From Mucor racemosus (taxonomy: Eukaryota; Mucoromycota; Mucoromycetes; Mucorales; Mucoraceae): 64,000 nucleotides of DNA. Below, piece by piece: positions 1 through 11,431 of the stretch. Made by a program: the position numbers and the translations under genes. The stretch covers positions 372,001 to 436,000 of the forward strand of contig JAPEHQ010000018.1 of NCBI GenBank assembly GCA_027405735.1, given 5' to 3'. Position 1 is the stretch's first letter. Each line of letters begins with the position of its first letter. A model generated the notes under the pieces. The model was given only the letters and a program-made list of their open reading frames with translations. It did not search any database and was not told where the DNA came from.

Positions 1-540
1 ACTGTCAAAGGTGATGCTTGGGATAATGCTGGTAAGTTTTTATCATTTTTTACATTAATAAACGAAAAGAGCGATATATTGATTTATTGAGTAGAATCAA
101 GTAATCCCAATGATAATTGGACATCTACTACTGCAGATGCCACTCCACAAGAACAACCACAAACTGATAACAATTGGCCATTATCGCAACCTATTGAAAC
201 AACAGATACTCAACAAGTAAACACACCACCTGACTCCCCTAAATTCATTGATACCCTTCAACAAGAATCAACTGAACAAATGTATAACTCAGAGACAAAT
301 GACAATTGGAGAAGAAGAGGAATAGATGATATTACCAATAGTAGAGGTAGAGTATCATCCTACCGAGGAAATTATCGTGGTAGTCGTGGTGGTAAATTCA
401 GAGGAGGTGGAACAGGAATTCCAGGAAGAGGAAGAGGAAATAGTAATAATAGTCGAATGAATACTAGAGGCCGTGGAAGAGGTCGAGGTCGTGGTACTGA
501 TCTAGATGCTGAACAGCAACGATCAACCCCATCTCAGTAA
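1..540 (+). CDS. RGG/RG-box protein, 3' part (5' end outside window)
   Basis: Partial gene whose 5' end lies before the window. Exon 1..31, intron 32..91 (GTAAGT donor; acceptor AG at 90-91, with a second in-frame AG at 93-94), exon 92..540 ending in TAA. The visible part begins with a polar Asn/Gln/Thr/Trp-rich linker containing repeated D-N-W motifs. It ends in an Arg-Gly-rich tail (many RGG, GRGRG and SRGG units) and then TPSQ. Such tails are typical of RNA-binding proteins of mRNP granules or the nucleolus and are usual substrates for arginine methylation. That role is inferred from composition only, because no folded domain is visible in this fragment and the family cannot be named. Confidence 0.75.
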
Positions 541-752
541 ATAATCAACCAAAAAAAATATTACATACATACTCTTACAACTAACAAACAATTTGCTTTT
601 ATTATATATATTACAAAACAATCATGATGCATTATAATATTCTTTCTCGTTTATACACTCTTCTTACCAAAATAAAAATAAAAAATGATTTATAATAATA
701 ATTGGGACCTTTTTCTTTTAGCTTTACTCACTTTTTCTCACAATAATACAAT

Positions 753-1578
753 ATGGTAGTAACCGCTGCTTGCTGTATTATAGGTGATGAGATATTATCA
801 GGCAAAACCAAGGATACAAACTCGCATTATCTGGGTATATATTCATAATACAAAATGTAAATTTAGAGAAAAATGTAATAATAATGTTATATGTATAGCG
901 GCTACATTATTTAGTATAGGAATTGAGCTCAAAACAATCCAAGTTGTAGGCGATGAAATAAACGACATTGCAAGATCCATCAGGGAACTATCAAGCCAAT
1001 ATGATATTGTATTTACTAGTGGAGGCATTGGCCCTACGCACGATGATATTACATATGAATCCATAGCAGCAGCATATCAGTTGGACATGAAAGTGGATCA
1101 GGAAACATACGACTATATCCAGAAACAACTGGTAAAAAGAAATCCAAATACGGTCATGACTAAATTTCATGCAAGAATGGCTACATTTCCTCACCCTTCA
1201 ACTCTCCTAAGGGAACTACCAAACATAAAAATCCCAATCGTGGTAGTTCATGATAACATCTATATTCTTCCAGGAATACCGAGTTTGTTTCAGCTTTTAC
1301 TCAATTCTTTAAAGCCAAGATTAGAAGCAATGTCTCAAGCAATTCGTTTCTACAGAAAAGAAATCGCAACAGCATCTCCTGAAGTTTCTATTGCTGAAAT
1401 CTTATCCGATATGCACACGCAAAATGTCAAGATTGGAAGTTATCCCGTTTGGAATGATGATAAAGTCAAAGTGATTGTCACTGTATCGGGTCAAGATCTA
1501 ATCAAAGTCAATGAAATAGCAGATAAAGTAACAAAAGCTATCAACGGTTGGCCATTGACATCAAAGAGTCAACTCTAA
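753..1578 (+). CDS. CinA/FLAD1-type molybdopterin-binding-domain protein
   Basis: Exons 753..834 and 899..1578; intron 835..898 (GTATAT...TATAG), 253 aa. The N-terminus carries the MoCF/CinA signature GDEILSGKTKDTNSHYL, which continues across the intron into a helix and strand (GIELK...VGDE). The nucleotide-binding loop TSGGIGPTHDDIT follows, and PGIP closes the domain. This is the domain found in bacterial CinA and at the N-terminus of animal FAD synthase FLAD1; in several fungi it is a stand-alone protein. Related domains hydrolyse FAD or act on molybdopterin-like ligands, but the activity here is not determinable. The start was chosen because the conserved N-terminal strand begins only five residues after this ATG. 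Its stop lies 2 bp from the stop of the convergent methyltransferase gene. Confidence 0.85.
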
Positions 1579-1580
1579 AA

Positions 1581-2885
1581 TTACATATTTATTTGTTGTT
1601 GGGGAATCCAATAAACTACTCTATTCTTTCCTTCAAAATCTAAATAAGCTGTTTGTATTTGACCGCCGTACCCGAGGGTATCTTTTTCACAAATGTATTG
1701 AATCTGTTGTTCTGTTGTTGTAACTAATTCTCCATTGCGTAATTGTCGAGATCGATTATCATGACTAAACACACAGCAGGGCACTACAGCAAATGCCTTG
1801 CCTGCTTTTAGGGCTGCATCCACAATGGGAATTGTTGCCTGATCTGAATGTAAGCCTACGAACAGTGAAACATTTTGTAGTAACATTGCGTTTTCTACCA
1901 AGAATTCATCATTGAGTAAAGTATGAAGGTAAGTTGGGGTCATAGCACTGGGCCATTTTTGTAAATCCATCTGAACATCTTTACTTTTCCAATCGGGCTC
2001 TTCGTCTGCTTCAAATCGCAGCATGAGACGACGAAGACGTGTGTACCAGTAGTTGGGAAGCTTTCGAGTCTTGGGTTCCACTACAGTCGATGGGATACCG
2101 AACCCACGGCTTAATACCATAGATATCTCACCTTTACCCCCTGCTACATCTAATACTCCACCTCCGTCTTTCAATTGTTCGGTAAATGTACGTCTGATCC
2201 AGTCTGCAAAAATGATGGCTCGTAAACCATGTGGTTTTTTTGATGTATGAGGATCCTCTGGGTTATGTGTTGCTAATTTTCGATTTTTCTCTCTCTGATA
2301 AAAGTAATGTTAATTAAATATGATGCTATATTCTTGCTGAAATAATTGCTTCGTTACCTCTTCGAGCCATTTCACACGAGCTTGTTCAAATGCATCTCCT
2401 ATAGGATGCTGGAATGAGCATTCGTCACCACGCTCACATTTATTCTTATTGATCCAGTACTTGCATGGTGCTAAATTGGTATCATTCGCAACGGTTAGCG
2501 GCAATGTTTCTTCTTGTAGCTCTAGTTCTAATTGTTGTGTACTGATAGATGAGCCTCCTAAAGCTCGATCCTGAATAAACGCATTGCGACTCGTATAAGG
2601 TATCACTACATCTACTGGTTGGTTGCATTGCCACACTGGATATGATTTGTCTTGTTGCTCGGTTGGATCATTAGGCTCACTCACTTTTACAGATATAACA
2701 GATCCCGGTCGACAAGCTCGAAATGATTCTTGAAAAGCAACAATATCTAAACTACCATCATCTGTTCGAAAGAATACTTGGGATTTTGGATCAGTCTCTA
2801 CGCTGGGTTGTATGTCAATGAAGAAAAGAGATTTGCATAATTTGCGTCGAAGGCGAACTTGTCCTGTTATTGTTTGTTTTATCAT
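1581..2885 (-). CDS. CCCH zinc-finger plus SAM-dependent methyltransferase protein
   Basis: Minus-strand exons 2885..2358 and 2294..1581; intron 2357..2295 (GTAACG...ATCAG), 413 aa. Residues about 1-110 look like an OB-type nucleic-acid-binding domain. At about 142-160 there is a CCCH finger (C-x8-C-x5-C-x3-H). The second exon encodes a class I methyltransferase fold with SAM-binding motif I LDVAGGKGEIS and the acidic strand VVEP. The combination of RNA-type zinc finger and methyltransferase suggests an RNA (possibly tRNA) methylating enzyme. The substrate is inference, and I do not recognise a named orthologue. It is tail to tail with the CinA-like gene, so the two 3' UTRs must overlap. Confidence 0.8.
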
Positions 2886-4009
2886 GATGACTCCAAAAAA
2901 AAAAGGCTTCTGTCAAAAAAGTAACAAAAAAATATTTTTCTGCTTGCTGGAACCCAATAAAACGAGCTTCATTTGAGTCAATCAGAAGCTAAGAATGCAT
3001 AATTCATCCACCTAATTAAATAGTATTCCTATTTCATCCTCGTAGTTAATAACTAAAATCAGCAGAATTGTCGATTGTTATAAAATTCTATACTCTCTAT
3101 TAGCTTATTATTAACCGTCCACACTACTTGCATTTGCTAAAATAGACACTGAGGGTCGTTGGAATATACTTTCTTTCTCTCAACTCAAGAAGATATTACA
3201 AAACCTTTTGATGTGGCCGTCTCAGAAACGATTTCCAGTGTCTAAGGTACTATAAATTAATTCCAATTAATCCTACCATGCTATAATACTTCTCACACAA
3301 AGTAGCCATATATTATTAGTAATTGGTCCATATGGAGTCTCATTAATCAAGATATACATAGAGGGTATTTCATGATCCTATCAAAATATCCAGCCATTAA
3401 GATTGTCGTTTTTAGAGAACCTAAATGTTGCCTTTAAAATGATTCTACATGTTAAAGTATGATCATAATTAATATTAACTCTCTGTGTATTATTTTTACT
3501 GTAATAAACTATTATAATTTACAGTTTTTTCACTCTTCTATTAAAACATGCCAAAAAAATCCTATTTCCAATTTGGACCATCCAATGTATCAACCCAGAG
3601 ACTACATAGTGCAAGTCGTAATAAGTTTGTTTTTTTAGCTCTATTTCTAAAAATAAAAAAAACTTGATTGTCCATGTTGCAAGTCTTCAAAAACGAAAGC
3701 TGACATTTCTTCTATAACCAACCCCATACTAAACAACTTTCAGGATATACCTTGGATACGGCTAAATAAATATGGATTGGTCGCATTATGCAATCTGTTC
3801 TTAAAATAATTTTATATCCCACGAATGACTCAAAAACACATAATAAGGTCCACTACTTTATCTTTAAAACCTAGGTCTGGCTCTTCATCCCTGCCCAATT
3901 TTTTTTTCACTACATAACACTAAGAAACAATTATATTTTAATATACCTGAGATGTTCAACTTTAATCCAAAAATGAGTATCTGGAAATATCATATTTTTT
4001 ACAGTTGGT
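2886..4009. other. Intergenic, no gene seen
   Basis: AT-rich sequence with only short interrupted ORFs in all frames. A short stretch near 3130-3230 reads briefly as protein but has no family signature. Nothing else recognised before the family B repeat. Confidence 0.5.
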
Positions 4010-4253
4010 ATTAATTTTTCAGTGCTAATGTTTCAAATTTTTGCAGGTATTTTAAGCTAAAAATTGGAAACTTTGAGGCTTCATATCTACGAAAAATTAA
4101 GCTAAACTAACAATTTTTAAATAGAACTTACTTTTTTTGAAGTACTCTATAACATATTTTAGTATAAAAAAAGTTCTGGGCACTTTTTTTTCAATTTTTT
4201 TAACATTTCTGTAGTAGATTTCAAAATATTGGTTAAATTTGAAGTGAGCTAAG

Positions 4254-4323
4254 TAACACTGCTGTCGAGCCAGGTTTTGCCAGCCAAGTTTACTAGTACA
4301 AGCTCGGCTCGAGAACTTCCCTA
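4254..4323. mobile_element. About 70-bp insert with TCGAGCC/GGCTCGA ends
   Basis: Relative to family A copy 2, about 70 bp is inserted after GAGCTAAG (4246-4253), and an 8-bp near-copy GAACTAAG follows at 4324-4331, as expected for an 8-bp target duplication. Inside, 4265..4312 starts TCGAGCC and ends GGCTCGA. A related unit in opposite orientation lies at 4614..4664; they share a core around CAGCCAAGTTTACTAGTA. It is too short to encode anything. Confidence 0.5.
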
Positions 4324-4613
4324 GAACTAAGCTGGATTCCCATCATAAAATATTTAAATTGAATGTCATCTCATTGGAACCATGCTACCAAAGATAAGAC
4401 TGTATAGTAAAAATAGATAATTATATGAAGATAGCAAGGGCATAATACTCGAATAAGAAATGTTAAAATAGTAAAGTAATGTGGAGTATCCCAAATAAAA
4501 CATAAAATGTACATGCTTATCAAGTAGAAAAAGTAAGGGCTGCTCTGAAAGCATGATTGGCAGAATATATTTAAAGCACCGTTCTTGATCCACCAGATCA
4601 ATTAGAGATGCTG

Positions 4614-4664
4614 TCGAGCCCAACTTATACTACTAGTAAATTTGGCTGACAAAGCTCGGCTCGA
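4614..4664. repeat. Second TCGAGCC...GGCTCGA unit, inverted relative to the first
   Basis: 51 bp with TCGAGCC at the left and GGCTCGA at the right. Its reverse complement matches the unit at 4265..4312 over the CAGCCAA-TTTACTAGTA core. It sits where family A copy 1 diverges from copy 2. Confidence 0.5.
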
Positions 4665-5540
4665 TACCAATGCTACTTTTATCGTTTTTTACTCCCCATT
4701 TTACTGTAAAATTGAACAGCATTTTTAAAAAAAATTCATGGTGTCAACCTCGCTGAGCTCTCTCAGGCCTAATTTAGTTCTCGAAATATTGATATCTCGC
4801 GAACATATCATCAAAAATGTGCACAAAGAGATACCTTTGCTTCTAGTTTCAATTTTCCTCTTGTATACCCTCATCCCAAATTCTGAATCTAAAAAAAATT
4901 GGCAAAAATCTCGTTTTCTCTACGAAAAATGCAATCAAAAGGTTCAGCAATAACTTGATCGATAGGTAATTTTTCTGTGCATTATATCCATTACTTATAT
5001 TTGAAATATGCTTATAAAAAGTGATGTGTGTCTTCAAAAAACCTCCGAAATTTTAATTGCATTTTGCGCAAACTTTATTGTAATATATTTGTCTGAATTT
5101 TGTTTAGATGGATGTAGAGTTTAAAACGGTACAAACCCCATTTAGTAAGCTTGTTCAACTTGCTTTGCAGTTCATGAGTTATTAAAAGAGTTTATTTTTT
5201 GAATCATTTTTTGACCAATTTGACAACAAATCAAATTTGGAACTCAGTTATTATAGGGTTAAAGCTGTAATATAAACTATTATTTCGATTATTTCGGCAA
5301 AAAATCAATATTTTTTGCTGAAACAAAAAACGTATAGTAGCTTTCAATTAGATCTACCTTGTGAATACAAAAAATTAATACCGCAATTTAGGCACTCAAT
5401 TTTTACAATTGATTTTAGCAATTTTTTGTCAACGTTGGGCCAGTCCAGTTGTATTCTGGTAATAACTCTTTTATTTTTTGCAGATATAATGGCCGATAAA
5501 GGGAAAATACAACTTTTTTTAAAGTTTGACGGAAATTAAC

Positions 5541-6367
5541 TAAATAGAGGAAGATAAATTTCTTTCTGAAAACTGTGCTGTACTCCTTCTTCAAAAGCAG
5601 CTGTTGGTTATATTAATGAAATCAAAGTTATTCATTATTCGAAGAATTATAGTGTCTTTAGGTCAACTTCAAAATTTAATTTAAAGCCAAAATAACTTGA
5701 TTATATAGAATTTTTTTAAGAATAAGATCTGAAAAAGTAGTTCATACAAAATGAATGAAAATAATGGGCTTTTCCACTTTTTCTTTATTTTCACAACAAC
5801 TCGAAGAAACTGAAACACTACGGCCGAACTGTACTTCGCATGGGCATAATGATCTGCACAGATGGGCAGAATAAAAACATTTGTGCAAATCATTATGCTC
5901 AGATGAACAGAGCAATGAGATCAAGGTTTCTTAGTCAATTTATTAAAGTATATCAATAATGATATAATGAACAACGAAGATAATCAGAATAGTTTAAAAC
6001 AGATATGAATCACTCTGATTCAGTAGAATTGCTTTATTGACGAGATATATCAATTTGAAATTTGGGGTTTGAAAGAGCGCTGCCCATGTTCTTCTTTTGG
6101 AGACCAAATGGAAACAACGACAACGGCCTGTTTGGCAACACTAAAAATATGTATGCCTTTGTAAATTTCTGTTTGTAACGCACAAAATCGACTGATGATT
6201 TAGAGTTATTTTTCTTTTTTCTTCCCCACTCTTTCCTCAGCTATTTTATTTACGTTTAAAACTACAACAAAAAAGACCAATGACTTTTATAAACTGAAAT
6301 CAAGTAGCAGGTACAAGTACATGATGTTTTTTCTATTGTTTATTTGGAAACAAATTATTAACTGTTA
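5541..6367. other. Intergenic, nothing recognised
   Basis: AT-rich DNA with only short shadow ORFs and no repeat partner seen elsewhere in the window. Confidence 0.4.
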
Positions 6368-6515
6368 CTATGATGAAAAAATGTCTTAATTCTCTTAATT
6401 GTGCCACATTAAGGAAAATAAGAAAATTTTCACTGCTTATTTTTTTAAAAATTTTGTCTTATTTTCCTTAATAATGTGGCATAATTAAGAGAATTAAGGG
6501 ATTTTTTCTTCCTAG
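6368..6515. mobile_element. Palindromic MITE, family E copy 1
   Basis: Begins CTATGATGAAAAAATG and ends with the near-inverted complement TTTTTTCTTCCTAG. The two arms, each about 55 bp, contain CTTAATTGTGCCACATTAAG and its complement and are separated by a short AT-rich loop. A second copy with almost the same sequence is at 53331..53473. There is no coding capacity. The whole element folds into a hairpin, as expected for a non-autonomous DNA transposon. The target duplication is unclear. Confidence 0.75.
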
Positions 6516-8320
6516 TGTGTTAATGTTAGGGCGCATTATAATATTTTTCTCGAACAAAAAAAGCATCTTAGACTTATTCATTTTGTTCCATCATCTACGT
6601 TATAATCAATGCTCGCTTTTTTGGTATAAAGTCGATATATACTGTATCTACCTGCAGAAAAACTGGTGATTATAAAAGTATGTAATAGTATTGACTTGAT
6701 CTGTTGAATGAATAAATAAACTCATGTTAATCTGTTTAGTTTCTATAAAATATTCATTTCTATTTAGTGGCCAACAGCCAAGAAGAGAAAAACAAGATGT
6801 TGATTGTCTTGTATACCACTACCGACTATCAAAGGTACACCATAATTATTACTTATTAGCTTGTTAATTAATTTTACTAATAAATTAATTTTTATAGGTT
6901 AAAAGTAAAAGCTTATTCAGTTCAAAACGCTTGAAACAATTTAATTAAACTAATGTACATGGTTTATCATCTCTTGCTCATTCAATTACTATATTTAATT
7001 TTAATATTTCGTTTATACTGTTATATCGACTCGTTCGTCCATTAGAATTAACTCACTATCCTTGATTAACGTATCTATAATAATAGTCCATTATTAGCTC
7101 ATGGTATGCAAAACTATTAAAAGAGGTCGCCTAATCCCAAATTTATCTTATTCAACTGCTGATGCTAAATTAGTATCAAATTAGTTGTGTTTACTCGCAA
7201 TGAAATAAAGCGTTTTATCAAATAGGATGTTGGCGTTTAATGTAGTACTTCAGTTAAATTGAACAACAGATAGAGATATGGTTCATGCAGAGATCTATGA
7301 AAGCGAGAGAGACCTCAGATCTATATGAACACAAAAAAACGATCCAAATTGTGATGCTTCGTCGACCTGTACGAGATTTTTTTGTAGCGATACCTGGTGA
7401 CTCAAGCGTAATTTTGGCATTTAGTTGTCAAATGTATCGGATCAAGATAAAGTTGGTTGAGTGGTATAACGGAAAACAAATGCAGTGTCATTTATTGAAT
7501 GGATGAATGTAAATATATTATAAAACAAAGCTTACTTTTAAATGAAAGTACTAATTATTCTGATTAACATCAATAGGCTCAAAAAGCGTAGTTAACTGCA
7601 ATCATTGCTACTAAATTGTGTAATGAGTCAAACATTTCAGTTTCATTCATGCAAAACCTTGCCTCATTCCTTATATAAATACTACAAGGAAATCATTACA
7701 TGATCCCTTGTAGATTTATCTGTCTTGTTACACTCTCTTTACTTTTATTTATTCACTAATAAATATCTAATTTACAAATAAGAACACCAATCTTCATCAA
7801 TCCAGTGATCACAAATTTATAATAGCAAGAATAATATCTATAAGCATATTATCCACCTTTGTTGTTAGTCCAAAATTATAGATCATTACAAATTGCATAA
7901 TTTGATATGCAGAAAACTCTTGAAGCATTTATTCTTTTTTTTCTTTGCAATACTACAAATCATTGTTCAGTATAACTGAATATTAATGAATCAGAAAAAA
8001 TACAACTGGTAAAGAACTGATACCCAATGTACATCGAGGTCAATATTATTGATAAAAGGTGCATTCATTGTGTAGTAGAAATTGCAACATTTTCATGGAT
8101 AGAAACTACAGGACCAAGGTGTTGTGTTTCCTTCAGGATTTATAAAAGGGTTTAAAAGCATACTTCATCAAACTCACTTGGATTTTGAATACTCACCAAA
8201 TGCTATTAGTATCATCTTGTTTTTTTATTTAATAGCTGTATTTTTAAAAATCAAGCTATTTATAGCTTGTAACAATGACAATGGGATGTTTCTGATTTGA
8301 GATTGTCATTTATCATAAGG
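6516..8320. other. Intergenic, no confident gene
   Basis: An uninterrupted 73-codon frame at 7285-7506 begins with a good ATG context but matches no family I know and has no supporting introns. A TATA-like ATATAAATAC lies near 7672-7681. I consider the region old mobile-element or pseudogene debris. Confidence 0.35.
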
Positions 8321-8577
8321 TGGGCTGATGATACGTTTGATATTACTACTGTAATAGTAGATGGAACAAATTTATTTACTTTATGGAATTTGAATGAAAA
8401 TGTCGAGGAACCATCGTAAGTAGTACTTACTACTACGTTGGTTCTGGTAAAGCATTGAATAAACTGGCTTGGGACAAAGAGGGTAAAAAGGCGGCAATAG
8501 GTTCCAGTGATGATGGCCATGTTTATGTTTATGATATTGGACAGATAAAACTAAAGCTCAATGTAAATTACCTCTAA
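8321..8577 (+). pseudogene. Dynein intermediate-chain WD40 fragment (pseudogene)
   Basis: Conceptual translation gives a WD-repeat strand (VDGTNLFTLWNLN) then, after an in-frame TAA near 8415 and a frameshift near 8436, a second blade reading GKALNKLAWDKEGKKAAIGS followed by GHVYVYDIGQ. This order and wording match the WD40 region of cytoplasmic dynein intermediate chain, where DGTG-x-DLWNLN is followed by LNK/R-x-W and a D-GQ motif. Only about two blades remain and there is no start codon or flanking homologous sequence. It is a decayed fragment, probably a partial duplication carried here; the intact parent gene is not in the window. Confidence 0.6.
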
Positions 8578-11431
8578 CTCAATAATTATAGAGTAAGACT
8601 ATATCATCATCAAATAAACTACCACACAATATTAACATGTATAAATATTTACAGTAATAAGTTTGAATCAAGTAGATACAGCATCATAAATTTTTGAAAA
8701 ATTTCTCGAGTATTATAAAGTCTCTTATTTTTAAGACATATGGGGCTTATAAGCGGAATATTAATTTCAAAAGTTATTCTTGTCCAGATCATCAATTTTG
8801 ACATTTTTTAATTTTTTTTTCTAATTTTGCAAATCTAGAGTTAATTATACTACCAATTATAAAAACAAAAAATGTACGCATATAAAAAATTTAGCGCTCT
8901 ATTTGCTCAATAAAAAATAACAAACATTTTTATTGCAAAATATTACATGAAAATTCTTTAACCAAAATCCCGTTTTTGGGAAAAAAATGCAAAATTTCAT
9001 TACTTAACATTTAATATTAAGCTTTTATAAAATGTGTATTAGCTATAGCTGCAATTTTCTCTCACAATGTAGTATATTCAAACGTTGATTTTGGTGTCAA
9101 AATTTGCTTTTTCTATTTTTTGATCAAAATCATGAGTGTTGGTAAGGATAAAATGAGCCCCGAAAAATGTCCACTATAAAACCTGAATTTTCAGACCGCA
9201 CATGTTTAAATATAAGAAAAGTAAAAAAAAAAAATGCTTTTTTATTTAAAACTTAGATATGCCATAGTATAAGAGACTTAGTCGTTCGATCTTGCTATGC
9301 TCAACTACGGCATCGCTCTACGGGCTCGTTTTTGCAATGTTTTAATGAATTTATGATATGACAGATGGTTTTTCTAACAGAAAATTTTATGTTTCTATTA
9401 TAGTAGTAATAGATGTTGCCTATTTTACTTAGTTTATGGTTCAGGTGCTGTAATGCTGCTTCTACATTGGCTGAAATGGTCGTTATATTAGCGACTGATA
9501 TTTTTATTTAATCGCATTTTAGGATCAAATATCATTATTTACTACTGTATTTTTAGACGTATTTCCTGATTGCCAGATCAAATCGAAGGCAATGATATTC
9601 ATATGTAATCAATGAAAAGACAGAACTAGTTACAAACCCACGAAATGCTCCAGAACAGTGATAAAATTTCATATGATATAGAAACAAAAATAAAGAAAGA
9701 ACAATCTAATGTCTTGTCTAATAACCATATTTTTGATCGTAGCTATACTTGAAAACAAATCTTTTTACAGTTGACAATCTTAAACAAGAATAGTAAGTTT
9801 AAAGATGGCTAATTTGTTTAAATTTTATGTGTGATAAAGTAACATCTATAACCTTAGATTTGGCTTGGACATAACGAAATCATCTTGTGCAGCACAGGTC
9901 GGCCGTAGTGAAACTTTATAAATCTATGGATAAACCCTACATGATACTAATGTTGTTGTAACGGGAGCTCATTCAAATTTATATTCATTGAAACTGGTGT
10001 GTTTACTGGCCTTACTGGGTGCAAAAAGCAGATCGTCGACTTCAATATGTCAAAAATCGAGTAGTTATAGATTCAAGAAAAATTATTAAAATCCGACGTC
10101 GATCATTGAAATTCAACATAAAATGACATTAAGTATTGGCTACTAAATGTCATACCGAACTATCAGCATTAACAACAACAAAACAAAAATAATCCCAACA
10201 TCTAAATCAGATATAGATCAACTCATCAATTATACCCCAACATATTAGTATTTATATGATTATTAACATAACCATATAACCATTTAGAAAACATATAAAT
10301 AGAAGCATCAGTAAATTAATAAAATGTATCTTTTATCAGAATGTTTTCCTTTATAGCATCTTCTGATATAACAAACTTATTGTTATTTGATCTTATCAAA
10401 GGCACAATGACCCATAGAAGCTGAAACTTGGAGTATTTATTTAGTAAATAGAATACTGAGTATCCGTGAAATTAGGATTTACTTGCTTGTAATCGACGGT
10501 TAATTAATAGTTGAGTGATCACTAACCAAAATGCATCTTCTTTTTTATTTAATATGATAGCGGGCGTCAATCTCAAAATATCAAATTTATTCATTTTATG
10601 ACTGGCTTAAAAATAACCAATATACTGAAATACATCTACCACTTTTTGATAGCAAATCCTAAAGTATATTCGTTTATGTTGTATTCCACCTACTAGTATC
10701 ATACATTATCACCTTCTACAGTATCAATACATCTTACAATCTATTGACTACGACATGTATTGAAGTGCAAGTCTAGATATCGGATATAAGAAACTCCTAG
10801 CGTACCAAGTTTAATCCAGTAATTACCAAGAACGCTTGGACCTCAATTATGACACCACATTATTTCATCCCAGCAGTTAACCAATCAAGTAGTTATCAAA
10901 TCAACATCCAAGCATATTTAGCGCAGCATTGAAACAACACAACTCACAAGCTCTGCAAGAACGGTTAAATTATGATTGATCCATTTCAATCCATAGATTA
11001 TTATCAAACAGACCCAATGGTTCAATAGTGCCTTAAATTACATCTCAGGATCTCAATGTCAAATCAATATAAAAGGCCATACTTTTACATCTAAATAAAC
11101 GATATCTTGTTTTTATTATACAGTTGAAGAACTGATTAATTACTCATTCTTTTATAATTGTATTCTTTTTTAAGTACTATTTATCAATCCTGAAAATATA
11201 CGACAGTTTATTCGTATTATTTTTATTGGTCGTCAATTTTTTTTATCAGAATTTACCAAACTTTGAAATTGACGCCCCCTAATATATAATAATCCATGGA
11301 AATAAACAATACTCTAAGATTAATGCAAATTATGACCATAATTTATTAAATGGTTTCATGTTAAAGCATCAATCTCAGAAAAAGAGAAATTTCCAACGTC
11401 TCACGTTAATCAACAAAAGTTTAAAAAAATT
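8578..11431. other. Long intergenic region, no gene seen
   Basis: AT-rich DNA with only short ORFs. It contains several TATA-like AAACATATAAATAG or AATATAAAAGG stretches (near 10290 and 11070) resembling promoter cores of the LTRs elsewhere in the window, so it may hold decayed retroelements. No boundaries or duplications could be defined. Confidence 0.35.

Larger units (their letters stand above)
4240..4708 (+). mobile_element. Solo-LTR-like element, family A copy 1
   Basis: Flanked by a perfect 5-bp target duplication AAATT (4235-4239 and 4709-4713). It begins TGAAGTGAGCTAAG and ends TTTTACTGTA. The second copy at 55911..56397 begins TGAAATGAACTAAG, ends identically and has its own 5-bp duplication. 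Length and 5-bp duplication fit a solo LTR, although the 3' end is TA rather than the canonical CA. It carries two small palindrome-ended inserts (4254..4323 and around 4614..4664) absent from copy 2, and lacks an internal stretch present there. Confidence 0.7.
4010..5540 (+). repeat. Unclassified dispersed repeat, family B copy 1 (interrupted)
   Basis: Similar, in inverted orientation, to about 29860-31460. Matching landmarks include the Leu/Ser-type block near 4745-4790 (complement of 31150-31180), the segment near 4850-4890 (complement of 30515-30540) and the long block 5040-5500 (complement of 29900-30330). It has no convincing ORF and no terminal repeats that I could find. This copy is split by the LTR-like element at 4240..4708. 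Edges are approximate because similarity fades gradually. Confidence 0.7.

Noticed and set aside
7285..7506. 73-codon ORF as a possible small gene
   Set aside because: No family, no phased introns, surrounded by decayed DNA; ORFs of this length are expected by chance here.
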